Assembly (NCBI GenBank): GCA_938091935.1
Contig: CALKNV010000009.1
Span: forward strand, 1-45,420
Origin: an uncultured Pseudomonadales bacterium
GTDB lineage: Bacteria; Pseudomonadota; Gammaproteobacteria; Pseudomonadales; Pseudohongiellaceae
Direction: 5' to 3'
Length of the DNA: 45,420 nucleotides
How positions within the stretch are numbered: the stretch's first letter is position 1; each line of letters starts with the position of its first letter. The notes under the pieces are model-generated. The model ran no database searches. It saw only the letters and a program-made list of their open reading frames with translations, and had not been told where the DNA came from. Position numbers and translations under genes: made by a program. Positions 16,807 to 26,065 of this stretch are shown here, in pieces.

Positions 16807-17958
16807 TCAGGCGTCGCCAGCTTCTAATTCAAATAGCTGCCTGAGAATGCGACGCCATTGGATGTATTGTTCTTCCATTGTGCCACTGAGCCCATGCACC
16901 TGTTCGTTAAGTTCAAGGATTGCAGGCGCCAATTCCTGATTGAAACCGGCGGCCAGTTCGCGAAATTCCTGCTGGTAGATCTTGCTCCAGCGAAATCGGT
17001 TGTAGCGCTGGGTCATGGTCAGATAGCCACTGCTGCTGCTAAAAAAATCCTGGCTGATGGGTTCGGGGGCAAGGGCCCCTTCCTGTTCTTCCTGATCATA
17101 GGCATGGCGCCTCCACATGACATAGGCCTGCTGCATTTCGTCATGGAGCGCTTCATAGTATTCGTCTACCGTATCTATGAAGACATGATGTCGCAGCCGC
17201 ATGTCTTCGACTCTGGCTAACATAGGATCGTTCTCGGCTGGCAGGCTGATAACCTGCAGGTGGCCATTGCCATCCTGCTCCAGCATGTGACCAAAAGATT
17301 CTGGTGACAGGTCATTGGCATAAACCAGTCGCGAGACATCGCGAATGTTCCGTAGCTCCGCTGCCGTGAACAGGGCTCTGACGGCCAACAGGTCGTTGCT
17401 GATTTGCTCATACAGGTCGAGGTAGGGTTCAGTGTGAGCAGCGGGATTAAACGGGCGGCTCGCGGTGAAGCGAATATTCTCGGGGTAGTCAGCTAGATAG
17501 GCAGAATCGCCATAGACTTTGTCTAGCCAGTCACGCCCAGTGCTGTCGCTGACTCTTATCTGAAGGGCAAGATCAGTGCCATTGGAAACCAGAATTGTGC
17601 CGCTAACAAGCAGATCTACCGACGGATCCGCTAGTGGTAGCACCCGCACTGCGCCCCACTGTTGGGAGTCGATCAGGGTATTGCGCAGCAGAAACGGCAG
17701 ATAACGGATTTCTTTGTCCCTCACCTCAGCAAAGACGCGGTCACCGTAGGTTTGGGTTGCGGCTGGATCTTCGACGTTGTCAAACACGATGATGCCAATA
17801 TCAAGCAGTTGCGCCGCGGCCGGACTCTGCGGCGCGATCAGCAGGCTGACGTCTCCCACCTGCGGATATTCGATTGCTGGGGGCGGAGGCGGCGTCGAGA
17901 GCTGATTGCAACTCGATGCCAGGATCATCAGGCTAAGCAATAGCGTACGCGCCAACAT
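16807..17958 (-). CDS. lipoprotein of unknown function
   Basis: 383 residues with a short signal and lipobox LASSC (Cys17), then a Pro-rich linker (TPPPPPAIEYP). The first soluble part (about 40-200) has mixed alpha/beta character with IGIIVFDNVEDP, RYLPFLLRNTLIDSQQWGAVRVLP and DLLVSGTILVSNG. This recalls lipoproteins that compare several outer-membrane components, but I cannot name the family. The C-terminal third is helical and rich in Gln, Glu and aromatic residues. Its ATG begins only two bases after the TAA of the gene at 17961, so the two are translationally coupled and probably act together at the envelope. Confidence 0.7.
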   Translation of the reverse strand: MLARTLLLSLMILASSCNQLSTPPPPPAIEYPQVGDVSLLIAPQSPAAAQLLDIGIIVFDNVEDPAATQTYGDRVFAEVRDKEIRYLPFLLRNTLIDSQQWGAVRVLPLADPSVDLLVSGTILVSNGTDLALQIRVSDSTGRDWLDKVYGDSAYLADYPENIRFTASRPFNPAAHTEPYLDLYEQISNDLLAVRALFTAAELRNIRDVSRLVYANDLSPESFGHMLEQDGNGHLQVISLPAENDPMLARVEDMRLRHHVFIDTVDEYYEALHDEMQQAYVMWRRHAYDQEEQEGALAPEPISQDFFSSSSGYLTMTQRYNRFRWSKIYQQEFRELAAGFNQELAPAILELNEQVHGLSGTMEEQYIQWRRILRQLFELEAGDA

Positions 17959-17960
17959 AG

Positions 17961-18728
17961 TTACCGACCCCGGTCTTCACCCAACGGCGTGACCTGGCTG
18001 CAGACGCGGCCGCGAGTTACGGTGAGCACGCAGTTTAGATTATCAGTGCCAGCATCATAGCGATCAAAGGCCTGGATCAGGTTGAAGGGAGCTGACCCTT
18101 TATGGGAAATACTGGTCACCATGCGCAGTTCTTCTCGATCTGCGGCAACGTCGAAGCGGTGGCTAATCTCAAGATCGTCGGGCAGACTCGTGATGAATAC
18201 CAACTGCTGACCGTCCCAACCGCAAAATTCATTGCCGTGTTCGCTCCGGAACGTCTCCCGAAGCCCGTTTTCAATACTACAGATCAGGGGTGCCTCGCCG
18301 CGTCGCTCAATACGAACTTCATTGCGGTCTTGCTCAATATGCATCGTCGTCTGCCGGCTCACATATTCAGCGAGTCGGGCCAAATCGACAATGTTTGTGC
18401 CCCGGGGCATCAGCGAGTTGAGGTTGAGATTACCCAGTGACGTACGCGGCACATTGCGAGTCGTCACGCCGGCGCGCTGTGAGGCGGCGCGCTCCTGGCG
18501 AATTTGAAACAGGCGGTTAAGCTCATCCTCCCAACGATCGCTGCGATTGAAGTCTTTCTCCCAATCACCAGAAAAATTCAGCCGTATGGGGCGATCTAGG
18601 TCCAACAGGGGCAGGTCGTCGGGGTCACGGTCAGGCTGCGCGACAGCCGGGGCGGCAAAGCCGAGGAGCAGGATTAACGACAGCACGCTAATGTGGCTGC
18701 TTGTAGTGAGAATAGAAGAATTTGTCAT
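17961..18728 (-). CDS. exported protein of unknown function, coupled to lipoprotein
   Basis: 255 residues. ATG at 18728 is chosen because it places the hydrophobic stretch ISVLSLILLLGFAAPAVA as a proper signal peptide; an upstream in-frame start at 18773 would only add a hydrophilic tail. The mature part is rich in Arg and Asp (QPDRDPDDLPLLDLDRPIRLNFSGDW). It has a central segment MHIEQDRNEVRIERRGEAPLICSIENG and a beta-rich end with LNCVLTVTRGRVCSQV. Four cysteines could form disulphides. I do not recognise a family. It is transcribed first in a two-gene unit with the lipoprotein at 16807-17958. Confidence 0.65.
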   Translation of the reverse strand: MTNSSILTTSSHISVLSLILLLGFAAPAVAQPDRDPDDLPLLDLDRPIRLNFSGDWEKDFNRSDRWEDELNRLFQIRQERAASQRAGVTTRNVPRTSLGNLNLNSLMPRGTNIVDLARLAEYVSRQTTMHIEQDRNEVRIERRGEAPLICSIENGLRETFRSEHGNEFCGWDGQQLVFITSLPDDLEISHRFDVAADREELRMVTSISHKGSAPFNLIQAFDRYDAGTDNLNCVLTVTRGRVCSQVTPLGEDRGR

Positions 18729-18934
18729 TTTTTCAGGGCGCTTGCCCGCAACCTGCGTAATCCCAGCCGGCAAAGTAGTGTGGTCTATACGACAGTCGTC
18801 GAAATTTCCTGCTTTTAGCCGTATTTTTGCATTACTTTAAACCAAAATAGGCCTAATTGCCTGCTACGGCGTGGACAACCTCCGACCGGGCTCTTATGCT
18901 GGAATCCGACAAGTTCACAAAGAGGGAGAACACG

Positions 18935-19807
18935 ATGACTCTTTACAGAAAATCGGCAGCAATGATCACCCTGCTGGGTCTAGTGTGGTTCCTTGCTCCG
19001 GCATCGCATGCACAGCAGGATTTCAGCAATGTAGAAATAGTCGCACATCATGTTGCGGGCAGCGTATATTACCTGCAGGGCGCTGGCGGGAACATCGGCC
19101 TCTCGATCGGGGAAGATGGAGTCGTCATGATCGATGATCAGTATGCGCCCCTTACTGATAAAATCCTGGCCGCCATCAGGCAACTCAATGATGGTGAAAT
19201 TCGATTCGTAATCAACACCCATGTGCATGGTGATCACACCGGCGGCAATGAGAATCTCGGGAAGTTGGGTATCCTTATTCTTGCCCGTGACGAGGTGCGG
19301 GTGCGATTAGCGGCACAGTCACCAGAAGCTGCACTGCCAGTGCTAACCTACAGTGACGCGATCACCATTCACCTAAATGGTGAAGAAGTCTACGCATTTC
19401 CCGTGCCGCCAGCCCACACCGATGGCGATACCTTTATTCATTTCGTTGATTCTGATGTGATCCATACAGGCGATGTGTTTCGCACTACGGCGTTTCCGGT
19501 AATTGATACCAATAACGGCGGCACCCTTGATGGGAGTATTCAGGCGCTCGGTTTGCTGATCGGCACAGCTGGTCCGGACACGCTGATTTTGCCGGGGCAT
19601 GGAGATGTTTCAACTCGCATGGACGTCATGGGGTTTCGTGACATGATTCTCGATGTCCGGGATCGGGTTGCCCCGATGGTGGAAAGTGGTATGAGCTACG
19701 AAGAGGTTGCTGCCGCAGATCCAACTGCTGCTTACAATGATCGTTATGGCAACCCAGACCGTTTTTTGCGAGCAGTGTATGCCGAATTGGGCGGAGAGCT
19801 GGATTAG
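18935..19807 (+). CDS. exported MBL-fold metallo-hydrolase
   Basis: 290 residues; ATG at 18935 is favoured (GGGAGAA upstream) because the following stretch is a standard signal peptide ending ASHAQ. The zinc site is complete: THVHGDHTGG (His96, His98, Asp100, His101), His161 in PPAHTDGD, Asp180 in VIHTGDVF and His222 in LPGHGD. This matches periplasmic class B-like metallo-beta-lactamase-fold hydrolases, which include lactonases and quinoprotein-relay-like proteins; true carbapenemase activity should not be assumed. It is divergent from the exported/lipoprotein unit and is followed 50 bases later by an alpha/beta hydrolase on the same strand. Confidence 0.85.
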   Translation: MTLYRKSAAMITLLGLVWFLAPASHAQQDFSNVEIVAHHVAGSVYYLQGAGGNIGLSIGEDGVVMIDDQYAPLTDKILAAIRQLNDGEIRFVINTHVHGDHTGGNENLGKLGILILARDEVRVRLAAQSPEAALPVLTYSDAITIHLNGEEVYAFPVPPAHTDGDTFIHFVDSDVIHTGDVFRTTAFPVIDTNNGGTLDGSIQALGLLIGTAGPDTLILPGHGDVSTRMDVMGFRDMILDVRDRVAPMVESGMSYEEVAAADPTAAYNDRYGNPDRFLRAVYAELGGELD

Positions 19808-19856
19808 AAGGCAGATTATCTGGCGGGTTTAGTATAATCATCGGAGGCGTTTCGTC

Positions 19857-21137
19857 ATCATAAGTAATCGCAGTTTCCAGTATAAACTAGGATACCTGGC
19901 ACTTATTTTTTGTGTATTGGCAAATGCTGAGGCGGTTGCCCAGGGACAAAAGGCTGCGCCTGAATTGAGTGAAGCTGCTGTCACTCAGTTTTGGCGCGCC
20001 GATTCAGCGGTGGCAAGAGCTGCGCTGGCAGATGAAATTTTGGCGAGCCAAACCAGTATCGATGAGTTGGTGGCTCTGTTCCAGGCTGGGCCGGTGTACG
20101 ATGCCGATGTGCCAACTGGTGAACAGATGCGGCGGCGTATCGATGCGGAGGGCACCGAATATCCTTACATGCTATATGTGCCAGAAGACTACGACCCAAA
20201 CCAGTCCTATCCGCTTGAGTTTGTTTTGCACGGTGGTGTTGGCAGGCCCAGGGCAGATGCAGAGGAAAACTTCTGGCAGAGAAGTTACGAGAGGGTGGCT
20301 CAGCCCGGTCGAATTATCGTTATCCCATTTGCCTGGTCCGAAGCTTACTGGTGGCAGGACTCACAGTCAGAAAATATTCCGGCAATACTTAACGAGCTGA
20401 AGGCGACCTATAATGTCGATGAAAACAGGGTAACCATGACCGGAATCTCTGACGGCGGCACAGGCGCATATTTTTTTGCCTTCAAGCAACCCACACAGTG
20501 GGCTGCCTTTCTTCCCTATATTGGTCATCCCGGTGTGTTGCGAAGTCAGCAGAGTGGAGGAGGATATCGACTCTATTTTGAAAACTTGATGAATAAACCG
20601 CTTTACATTGTGAATGGCGAGAACGACCGTTTGTACCCCGCAGCGTCACTGGGCTCATTTATCCAGATATTGCAGGATGTGGGTGTGCCTCACACCTGGA
20701 CGGTAATCGAAGAAGGTGAGCATAACACCAGCTGGTTACCTGACTACCAAGCTGTGATTGAGGAGTTCAAGGCAGACAACCCGAGAGACCCTCTGCCTGC
20801 CAATATTCAATGGGTGGCAGATCGTACGGATCGATATAACAGGAACCACTGGATAGAGATCAACGAAATGACAGAGGCGGATAGACCATCGCTATTGCAT
20901 GTGACTCGCACAGGTAATCAATTCGAAGTGGATGCCCGCGGTGTGAACCGTTTCACATTGCTGTTAAGTCCCGATGCTGTAGATTTTGACTTGCCTCTGC
21001 GGGTTGTAGTGAATGGGGAAAGCAAGTTCGATGGAATGGTCGAACAGAGTGAAGAAACGCTGCTAGACTATGCGACCCAGGATCTGGATCGGACCATGCT
21101 GTTTACCGCGGAGCTGAATGTGAGTCTGGTCGACTAG
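19857..21137 (+). CDS. exported alpha/beta hydrolase without a standard start codon
   Basis: The open frame begins after a TAG at 19830-19832 and gives about 426 residues if read from ATC 19857. It begins with an obvious signal peptide (NRSFQYKLGYLALIFCVLA, cleavage near AVAQ), but there is no ATG, GTG or TTG before TTG 19917, which lies inside that signal. A strong ribosome site CGGAGG (19842-19847) lies nine bases before ATC 19857. So translation may begin at ATC or ATA, or the start codon has been lost. The body is a carboxylesterase/PHB-depolymerase-like hydrolase: FVLHGGVG, nucleophile GISDGG (Ser198), Asp257 in NGENDRL and His289 in EEGEHNTSW. The catalytic set is intact. Confidence 0.7.
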   Translation: MISNRSFQYKLGYLALIFCVLANAEAVAQGQKAAPELSEAAVTQFWRADSAVARAALADEILASQTSIDELVALFQAGPVYDADVPTGEQMRRRIDAEGTEYPYMLYVPEDYDPNQSYPLEFVLHGGVGRPRADAEENFWQRSYERVAQPGRIIVIPFAWSEAYWWQDSQSENIPAILNELKATYNVDENRVTMTGISDGGTGAYFFAFKQPTQWAAFLPYIGHPGVLRSQQSGGGYRLYFENLMNKPLYIVNGENDRLYPAASLGSFIQILQDVGVPHTWTVIEEGEHNTSWLPDYQAVIEEFKADNPRDPLPANIQWVADRTDRYNRNHWIEINEMTEADRPSLLHVTRTGNQFEVDARGVNRFTLLLSPDAVDFDLPLRVVVNGESKFDGMVEQSEETLLDYATQDLDRTMLFTAELNVSLVD

Positions 21138-21206
21138 CTATTAGTTTGATCAGTTATAACAAAAAATTGCTGGCAAGTTATTCAGCGAAACAACGAGATA
21201 GAACTA

Positions 21207-21578
21207 GTGAAACGTAATATTCGTCGCAGCATTGACCTTGGCCTGACAGGGCTTGGCATTGGCATTATTTTTACGGCAATCATCCTTAGTGGGACGTTGG
21301 ATGGGCAATTGCAGCTACCCCTGACCCTGCTAGGTGTGCTGCTGATGGAGGCCGGCGTATGGGGACTATCGTCCAAGCTGTTTCCGAATGAACGTCGTTA
21401 TTCCGAACTCCGCGATGAAGGCGATAAAATGATCCAATTGATCAGGGAATTGAATGCGGCCGCTATCGCCAAGGATACCGGCGCAGAGGACGCAAAGCGC
21501 TTCCAGGCAACTCTTGAGCGTATGCATGAATCTGTCATGGAAATGTCCAAGCTCGCCTCTAAAGAAGACGACGCCTAG
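21207..21578 (+). CDS. small two-helix membrane protein with coiled-coil tail
   Basis: 123 residues from GTG 21207. Two transmembrane segments (about residues 10-30 and 36-54) are followed by a charged helical tail (RDEGDKMIQLIRELNAAAIAKD... LERMHESVMEMSKLASKEDD), probably cytoplasmic and coiled-coil. I do not recognise a family. The gene lies 69 bases after the hydrolase and 98 bases before glcB on the same strand, without clear functional links to either. Confidence 0.6.
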   Translation: MKRNIRRSIDLGLTGLGIGIIFTAIILSGTLDGQLQLPLTLLGVLLMEAGVWGLSSKLFPNERRYSELRDEGDKMIQLIRELNAAAIAKDTGAEDAKRFQATLERMHESVMEMSKLASKEDDA

Positions 21579-21642
21579 CTCCCTCGGCATTTACCTCCAA
21601 CACTCCTCAATCTGACCTTGACCTGGCTAGCCATGCCGGTGA

Positions 21643-21663
21643 TGCGATTTATTGATAATCGCA
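21643..21663 (+). promoter_or_regulatory. inverted repeat just upstream of glcB
   Basis: Seven-base arms TGCGATT (21643-21649) and AATCGCA (21657-21663) with a seven-base spacer end 13 bases before the glcB ATG. The position fits an operator overlapping the promoter/leader, or a small hairpin limiting ribosome access. No GlcC-type regulator is present nearby, so the binder is unknown. Confidence 0.3.
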
Positions 21664-21676
21664 GTAAACTCTAAAC

Positions 21677-23851
21677 ATGGCATATGTCGCGATAGGACAA
21701 CTTCAGGTCGATGAGCAGCTCAGGCGCTTTGTAGAAGAGGAGTTGCTCCCTCGTCTAGATTTTGACCCCAATCAATTCTGGCAGCGGACAGAAGCCTTGC
21801 TCGGTCAGTTTACTGTTCGGAACTCGCAGCTGTTGGCAAAACGTGATGACTTGCAGCAGCAGATTGATGCCTGGCATAAGCGACACACAGGCATGCCCGA
21901 CCCCGCCGCCTATCAGAAATTTCTCACCTCTATTGCCTACTTGACCGATACGGTGCCCGATTTCGAAATCGACACCGCTCATGTGGATGTGGAAATCAGT
22001 ACGCAGGCTGGTCCGCAATTGGTGGTGCCCGTCAAGAATGCGCGTTTTGCCCTGAACGCCGCCAATGCCCGTTGGGGCAGCCTTTATGATGCACTTTATG
22101 GCACCGACGCTATTCCCGAAAAAGACGGAGCAGAACGCGCAGGTGCCTATAATCCGATACGTGGCGCTAAAGTCATCGCTTTTGTCAGGGATGTTCTGGA
22201 TCAGGCCTGTCCGCTTGAAAGCGCCTCACACCGTGATGTGACGAGATACATTATTGCTGACGGTGAATTAAGGGTGGCAACTGCGTCCGGTTTTAACTCC
22301 CTGCAATATCCCGATCAGTTCAAAGGCTTCAAGGGCCCAGCTGATAAACCCTCAGCTATCTTGCTGCAAAACAACAGGCTGCATCTGGAAATTCAAATAG
22401 ACCCTGATTCAGGGATTGGCGGTACAGACGCGGCCGGTGTCAAAGACGTCTGCCTTGAGGCTGCCATTACTACGATTCAGGACTGCGAAGACTCGGTTGC
22501 AGCAGTGGATGCGGAGGACAAGGTTGAGGTCTATCGCAACTGGTTGGGGCTTATCACCGGAGAGCTACAGGAAACCTTTCAAAAAAATGGATCGCAGTTG
22601 ACTCGCAAGCTGAACCCTGACCGACACTACCTTGACCCACAGGGCAAGGAGTTTAGCTTGCCTGGCCGGAGCCTGCTGCTGGTGCGCAATGTGGGACACT
22701 TGATGCGTAATCCAGCCATTCTGGACAGCGAAGGTGAGGAGATCTATGAGGGATTGTTAGACGCCCTGATCACTGGCGCAGTAGGCGCAATCGACGTGCT
22801 TGAGCGGAATAAGCTGCGGAATTCTCGTGCAGGCAGTGTTTATATCGTAAAACCAAAAATGCATGGACCGGAAGAAGTTGAATTTTGCTGCGATGTTTTT
22901 GCTGCCGTAGAAAAGCTCTTGGGCCTGGAACCGTTGCGTTTGAAAGTTGGCATCATGGATGAAGAACGTCGAACCACGCTGAATCTTAAGTCAAGCATCT
23001 ATAGGGCAAGGGATCGGGTTGTCTTTATCAATACGGGATTTCTTGATCGCACAGGCGATGAAATCCACACTTCGATGGAGGCTGGACCCGTGGTGGCTAA
23101 AGCGAAGATGAAATCCACGGCCTGGATTGCTGCCTATGAACAGCACAATGTGGATACCGGCTTGGCTTGTGGCTTTCAGGGTCGCAGCCAAATTGGTAAG
23201 GGCATGTGGGCAATGCCGGATTTGATGGCGGCGATGCTCGAACAGAAAATAGGGCATCCAGAGGCTGGAGCCAATACCGCCTGGGTGCCATCACCCACTG
23301 CGGCGGTATTGCATGCGCTGCACTACCACAGGGTTAATGTGGCCGCAGTGCAGCAGACTCTGAGGAGCCGCGCGCCAGCCGCTCTTGCTGACATGCTTGA
23401 AATCCCGCTTATGCAGGAGCCTGACAGCCTCAGCGCAGAAGAGATTCAATCTGAGCTGGATAACAACGCTCAGGGCATTCTGGGATACGTGGTACGTTGG
23501 GTAGATCAGGGCGTAGGGTGTTCAAAGGTGCCTGATATTCACAACGTGGGGCTAATGGAAGACCGGGCTACCCTGAGGATATCCTCGCAGCATATAGCGA
23601 ATTGGCTTCGTCATGGTTTGTGTTCAGAAGAGCAAGTGCGAGCAACCCTGCTGCGAATGGCGGGAGTGGTGGATGCGCAGAATCAACATGACCCGGCCTA
23701 TGAGCCCATGGCGACCAATCCTGAGCAGTCCATTGCCTTTCAGGCTGCTAGTGACCTGGTGTTTGCAGGTCGCCTGCAGCCCAATGGCTACACCGAACCG
23801 TTGCTGCATCGAGCGCGTCTAGCCAAGAAAGCGCAGCAGCGAGTGCGTTGA
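21677..23851 (+). CDS. glcB: malate synthase G
   Basis: 724 residues, the usual length for the monomeric G isoform. It condenses glyoxylate with acetyl-CoA to malate and CoA in the cytoplasm, using Mg2+. Diagnostic segments are all present: [36 protein letters not shown] (Glu271/Asp272), [11 protein letters not shown] (catalytic Arg near 337), GIMDEERRT (metal Glu about 429), [14 protein letters not shown] (metal Asp about 457), [12 protein letters not shown], and [12 protein letters not shown] (general-base Asp). It stands alone; isocitrate lyase and glycolate oxidase genes are not in the window, so which pathway feeds the glyoxylate is open. A weak ribosome site precedes the ATG. Confidence 0.97.
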   Translation: MAYVAIGQLQVDEQLRRFVEEELLPRLDFDPNQFWQRTEALLGQFTVRNSQLLAKRDDLQQQIDAWHKRHTGMPDPAAYQKFLTSIAYLTDTVPDFEIDTAHVDVEISTQAGPQLVVPVKNARFALNAANARWGSLYDALYGTDAIPEKDGAERAGAYNPIRGAKVIAFVRDVLDQACPLESASHRDVTRYIIADGELRVATASGFNSLQYPDQFKGFKGPADKPSAILLQNNRLHLEIQIDPDSGIGGTDAAGVKDVCLEAAITTIQDCEDSVAAVDAEDKVEVYRNWLGLITGELQETFQKNGSQLTRKLNPDRHYLDPQGKEFSLPGRSLLLVRNVGHLMRNPAILDSEGEEIYEGLLDALITGAVGAIDVLERNKLRNSRAGSVYIVKPKMHGPEEVEFCCDVFAAVEKLLGLEPLRLKVGIMDEERRTTLNLKSSIYRARDRVVFINTGFLDRTGDEIHTSMEAGPVVAKAKMKSTAWIAAYEQHNVDTGLACGFQGRSQIGKGMWAMPDLMAAMLEQKIGHPEAGANTAWVPSPTAAVLHALHYHRVNVAAVQQTLRSRAPAALADMLEIPLMQEPDSLSAEEIQSELDNNAQGILGYVVRWVDQGVGCSKVPDIHNVGLMEDRATLRISSQHIANWLRHGLCSEEQVRATLLRMAGVVDAQNQHDPAYEPMATNPEQSIAFQAASDLVFAGRLQPNGYTEPLLHRARLAKKAQQRVR

Positions 23852-23969
23852 ATTCGCTAATACACTGCTGCCGAGCTATACCCGCTGCCCTGAATTTGTC
23901 ATTATTAGGGGCTCGCACAAACCAATTCAGAATAATAAGCAATGCAAGATCATTAAAGAGGTATTCGCA

Positions 23970-25094
23970 ATGGGAATCTTGATCCGTGTTACTGCCCTAA
24001 TTCTCAGCCTGACCCTGGCTAGCCAGACCCTGGCCCAGCAGGGCAACGCCCGCGGCCTTATTGGCGAGAGCCCCTATAACGTAATCTCAGGCTGGGCCGA
24101 GCCCTTCCAGGAGCCGGGTTTCGCCTTTGGTGGTAACTCTGGCGTGTGGGCTGAGTCTGAAGACCGCATAATCATCGCCCAACGTGGCGAGACCATCATG
24201 CCCTATCCGGTACCTGAGGAGTTTCCCGGTTACGCGGGCTATGTGGGTATCAACGTGCTGAGGGAAACCAACCGTCGAACCTGGCAAAACTGCCTGTACG
24301 TGGTTAATGGCGATGGCGAAGTTTTAGAAGTCTGGGATCACCTCGACTATCTCTGCGAAGGCTCAGATGGCCCTGGCCCACACCGTGTTCGAATAAGCCC
24401 CTATGATCCCGAGAGTCGAATCTGGCTGGTGAATGAAACCTTTCATCAGATCTATGTGATTGCCAACGATGGCAGTGAGGTACTTGCGACCTATGGTGAG
24501 AAACTGGTGCCCGGCAACGACGAAACCCATTACGGTCGACCCCAGGACGTGGCTTTTATGCCAGATGGTCGCATCCTGGTTGCCGATGGCCTCGATAATC
24601 ACCGTGTGATTATTTATGACAACGACATGAATTACCTGGGCGAGTTTGGCGGCGCTGGTGATGGGCCTGGTCAGTTCAATACGATCCATGCGGTTGCTGT
24701 TGGCCCTGAGGGTCGGGTATTCGTGCTTGATCGCATGGGTAACGAGGTCAACCTGTTTCGTGCAACTGACGACCCAGCAGTATTCGAATTCGAGCGCTCT
24801 ATTGGTTCGCCGCTGACTTTGCCCCTGGACATCATCGTCAATGAAAACGATTTCTGGATTACTGATCTCGGCCCACTAAGATTTCTGAATTTCGATTTCG
24901 AAGGCAATCTCAAATACACCTGGTTGGTGCCGCTCGAATTACCCGACGGCTATATCGAAGTGCACACTTTTACCGTAGACCCCGCAGGCAATTTGATTGG
25001 TGGCGACAACCAGTATGGCCGTTCACAAAAGTTTGTCCCCAAGCCCGGCGCTGATCCTGAGCTGCTGATTGAGCCTCCCTGGTATCAGCGCTAG
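23970..25094 (+). CDS. exported NHL-type beta-propeller
   Basis: 374 residues with a Sec signal peptide (ALILSLTLASQTLAQ). The mature part is a six-bladed propeller with NHL features: HYGRPQDVAFMPDGRILVADGLDNHRVIIYD, GPGQFNTIHAVAVGPEGRVFVLDRMGNEVNLF and DIIVNENDFWITDLG. It resembles propellers related to peptidyl-alpha-hydroxyglycine lyase and similar exported proteins, but catalytic residues cannot be assigned with confidence. It lies 29 bases upstream of the exported aldolase gene on the same strand, so the two are probably one operon; AGAGG precedes the ATG. Overlapping inverted repeats (CTGAATT/AATTCAG and TTATTA/TAATAA) lie upstream at about 23890-23938. Confidence 0.8.
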   Translation: MGILIRVTALILSLTLASQTLAQQGNARGLIGESPYNVISGWAEPFQEPGFAFGGNSGVWAESEDRIIIAQRGETIMPYPVPEEFPGYAGYVGINVLRETNRRTWQNCLYVVNGDGEVLEVWDHLDYLCEGSDGPGPHRVRISPYDPESRIWLVNETFHQIYVIANDGSEVLATYGEKLVPGNDETHYGRPQDVAFMPDGRILVADGLDNHRVIIYDNDMNYLGEFGGAGDGPGQFNTIHAVAVGPEGRVFVLDRMGNEVNLFRATDDPAVFEFERSIGSPLTLPLDIIVNENDFWITDLGPLRFLNFDFEGNLKYTWLVPLELPDGYIEVHTFTVDPAGNLIGGDNQYGRSQKFVPKPGADPELLIEPPWYQR

Positions 25095-25123
25095 CTCAAG
25101 CTTAAGCCAACGGCGACAGAGCA

Positions 25124-26065
25124 ATGAAACTAGCCATTGTGTGGCGCACTATAGGCATAGCACTGGCGGCACTACTTGCCGCCAGCGTGTCTGCGCAATC
25201 TGATAGCACACGCCTCAACAAACTCATCGACCTGTTCGAGCAAGATGAGCCCGCTTTCGGCTTGCTGTCCTTTGACTATTCCCTAACTAACGCGCGCGCC
25301 ATGGCCAACTCGGGTCTGGATTTTATTCTTATCGATATGGAGCATGCACCTTTCGATGTGGAACGGCTGCGTGCATTTCTGCTTGGCATGACCAACAAGC
25401 GCAGCATCATAGAGAAAGGCAGTCTCCAACCTGATGTGGTTCCCTTCGTACGCATTCCCGCCGCCGGAGGAGCTGATGAACTAATCGCCCAGGCAAAACA
25501 AGTATTGGACGTCGGGACTTACGGCATCATGTTTCCCGCCATCCATAATCGCGAGCAGGCTGAGCTGGCGGTGCGGGCCACTCGTTATCCCCAGGTCAAT
25601 GGTGTCGATGACTATGAGCCTGAGGGACTGCGGGGTCGCAACCCATCCAATGCGGCATGGTACTGGGGGGTGCGGGATTACCATGCCCGTGCCGATGTGT
25701 GGCCGCATGACCCTCAGGGTGAACTGCTGGCCATTATGTTTGTCGAGTCGCCAGAAGGCGTCGCCAATATCGATGAAATCATCAGCGTGCCTGGCGTGGG
25801 CGGAATCTTTATTGGGCCCTCAGACCTGAGTACTTCAATGGGCTATACCAGCCCGGCGGCACCAGAAGTAGAGGCAGCGATCCAGCGAGTTTTAGCAGCT
25901 TGCCTGGAGCATGATGTGCCCTGTGCTATAACTACAAACTCCCGCACCGTGCAGCAGCGCATCGAACAGGGCTTCCGTTTTGTCACTGTGGGAGTGGATA
26001 GTGGTTTGTCGGCGGGAGCCAGCAATGCACTGCGGCTGGGCAGGGAAGCGGCGGGCCAGAACTAG
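25124..26065 (+). CDS. HpcH/HpaI-type aldolase with a signal peptide
   Basis: 313 residues. The N-terminus MKLAIVWRTIGIALAALLAASVSAQ is a typical Sec signal, which is unusual for this normally cytoplasmic class II aldolase/citrate-lyase family. The core is intact: DMEHAPFD (base His74), PFVRIP (Arg110), GIMFP, FVESPEG (metal Glu208) and GPSDLS (metal Asp234). Cytoplasmic relatives split or join pyruvate or oxaloacetate and aldehydes with a divalent metal. Export suggests a periplasmic role, perhaps a changed reaction on a small hydroxy- or keto-acid. It follows the exported propeller by 29 bases. Its TAG shares a CTAG with the stop of the convergent gene. Confidence 0.85.
   Translation: MKLAIVWRTIGIALAALLAASVSAQSDSTRLNKLIDLFEQDEPAFGLLSFDYSLTNARAMANSGLDFILIDMEHAPFDVERLRAFLLGMTNKRSIIEKGSLQPDVVPFVRIPAAGGADELIAQAKQVLDVGTYGIMFPAIHNREQAELAVRATRYPQVNGVDDYEPEGLRGRNPSNAAWYWGVRDYHARADVWPHDPQGELLAIMFVESPEGVANIDEIISVPGVGGIFIGPSDLSTSMGYTSPAAPEVEAAIQRVLAACLEHDVPCAITTNSRTVQQRIEQGFRFVTVGVDSGLSAGASNALRLGREAAGQN

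Noticed and set aside
18935..19807. Reading the MBL-fold protein as a carbapenemase
   Set aside because: The zinc motif is shared by many non-lactamase hydrolases, and nothing specific to antibiotic hydrolysis can be seen.
19833..19838. Perfect TATAAT just before the alpha/beta hydrolase
   Set aside because: No -35 partner, and a start about seven bases later would fall inside the ribosome site; probably chance.
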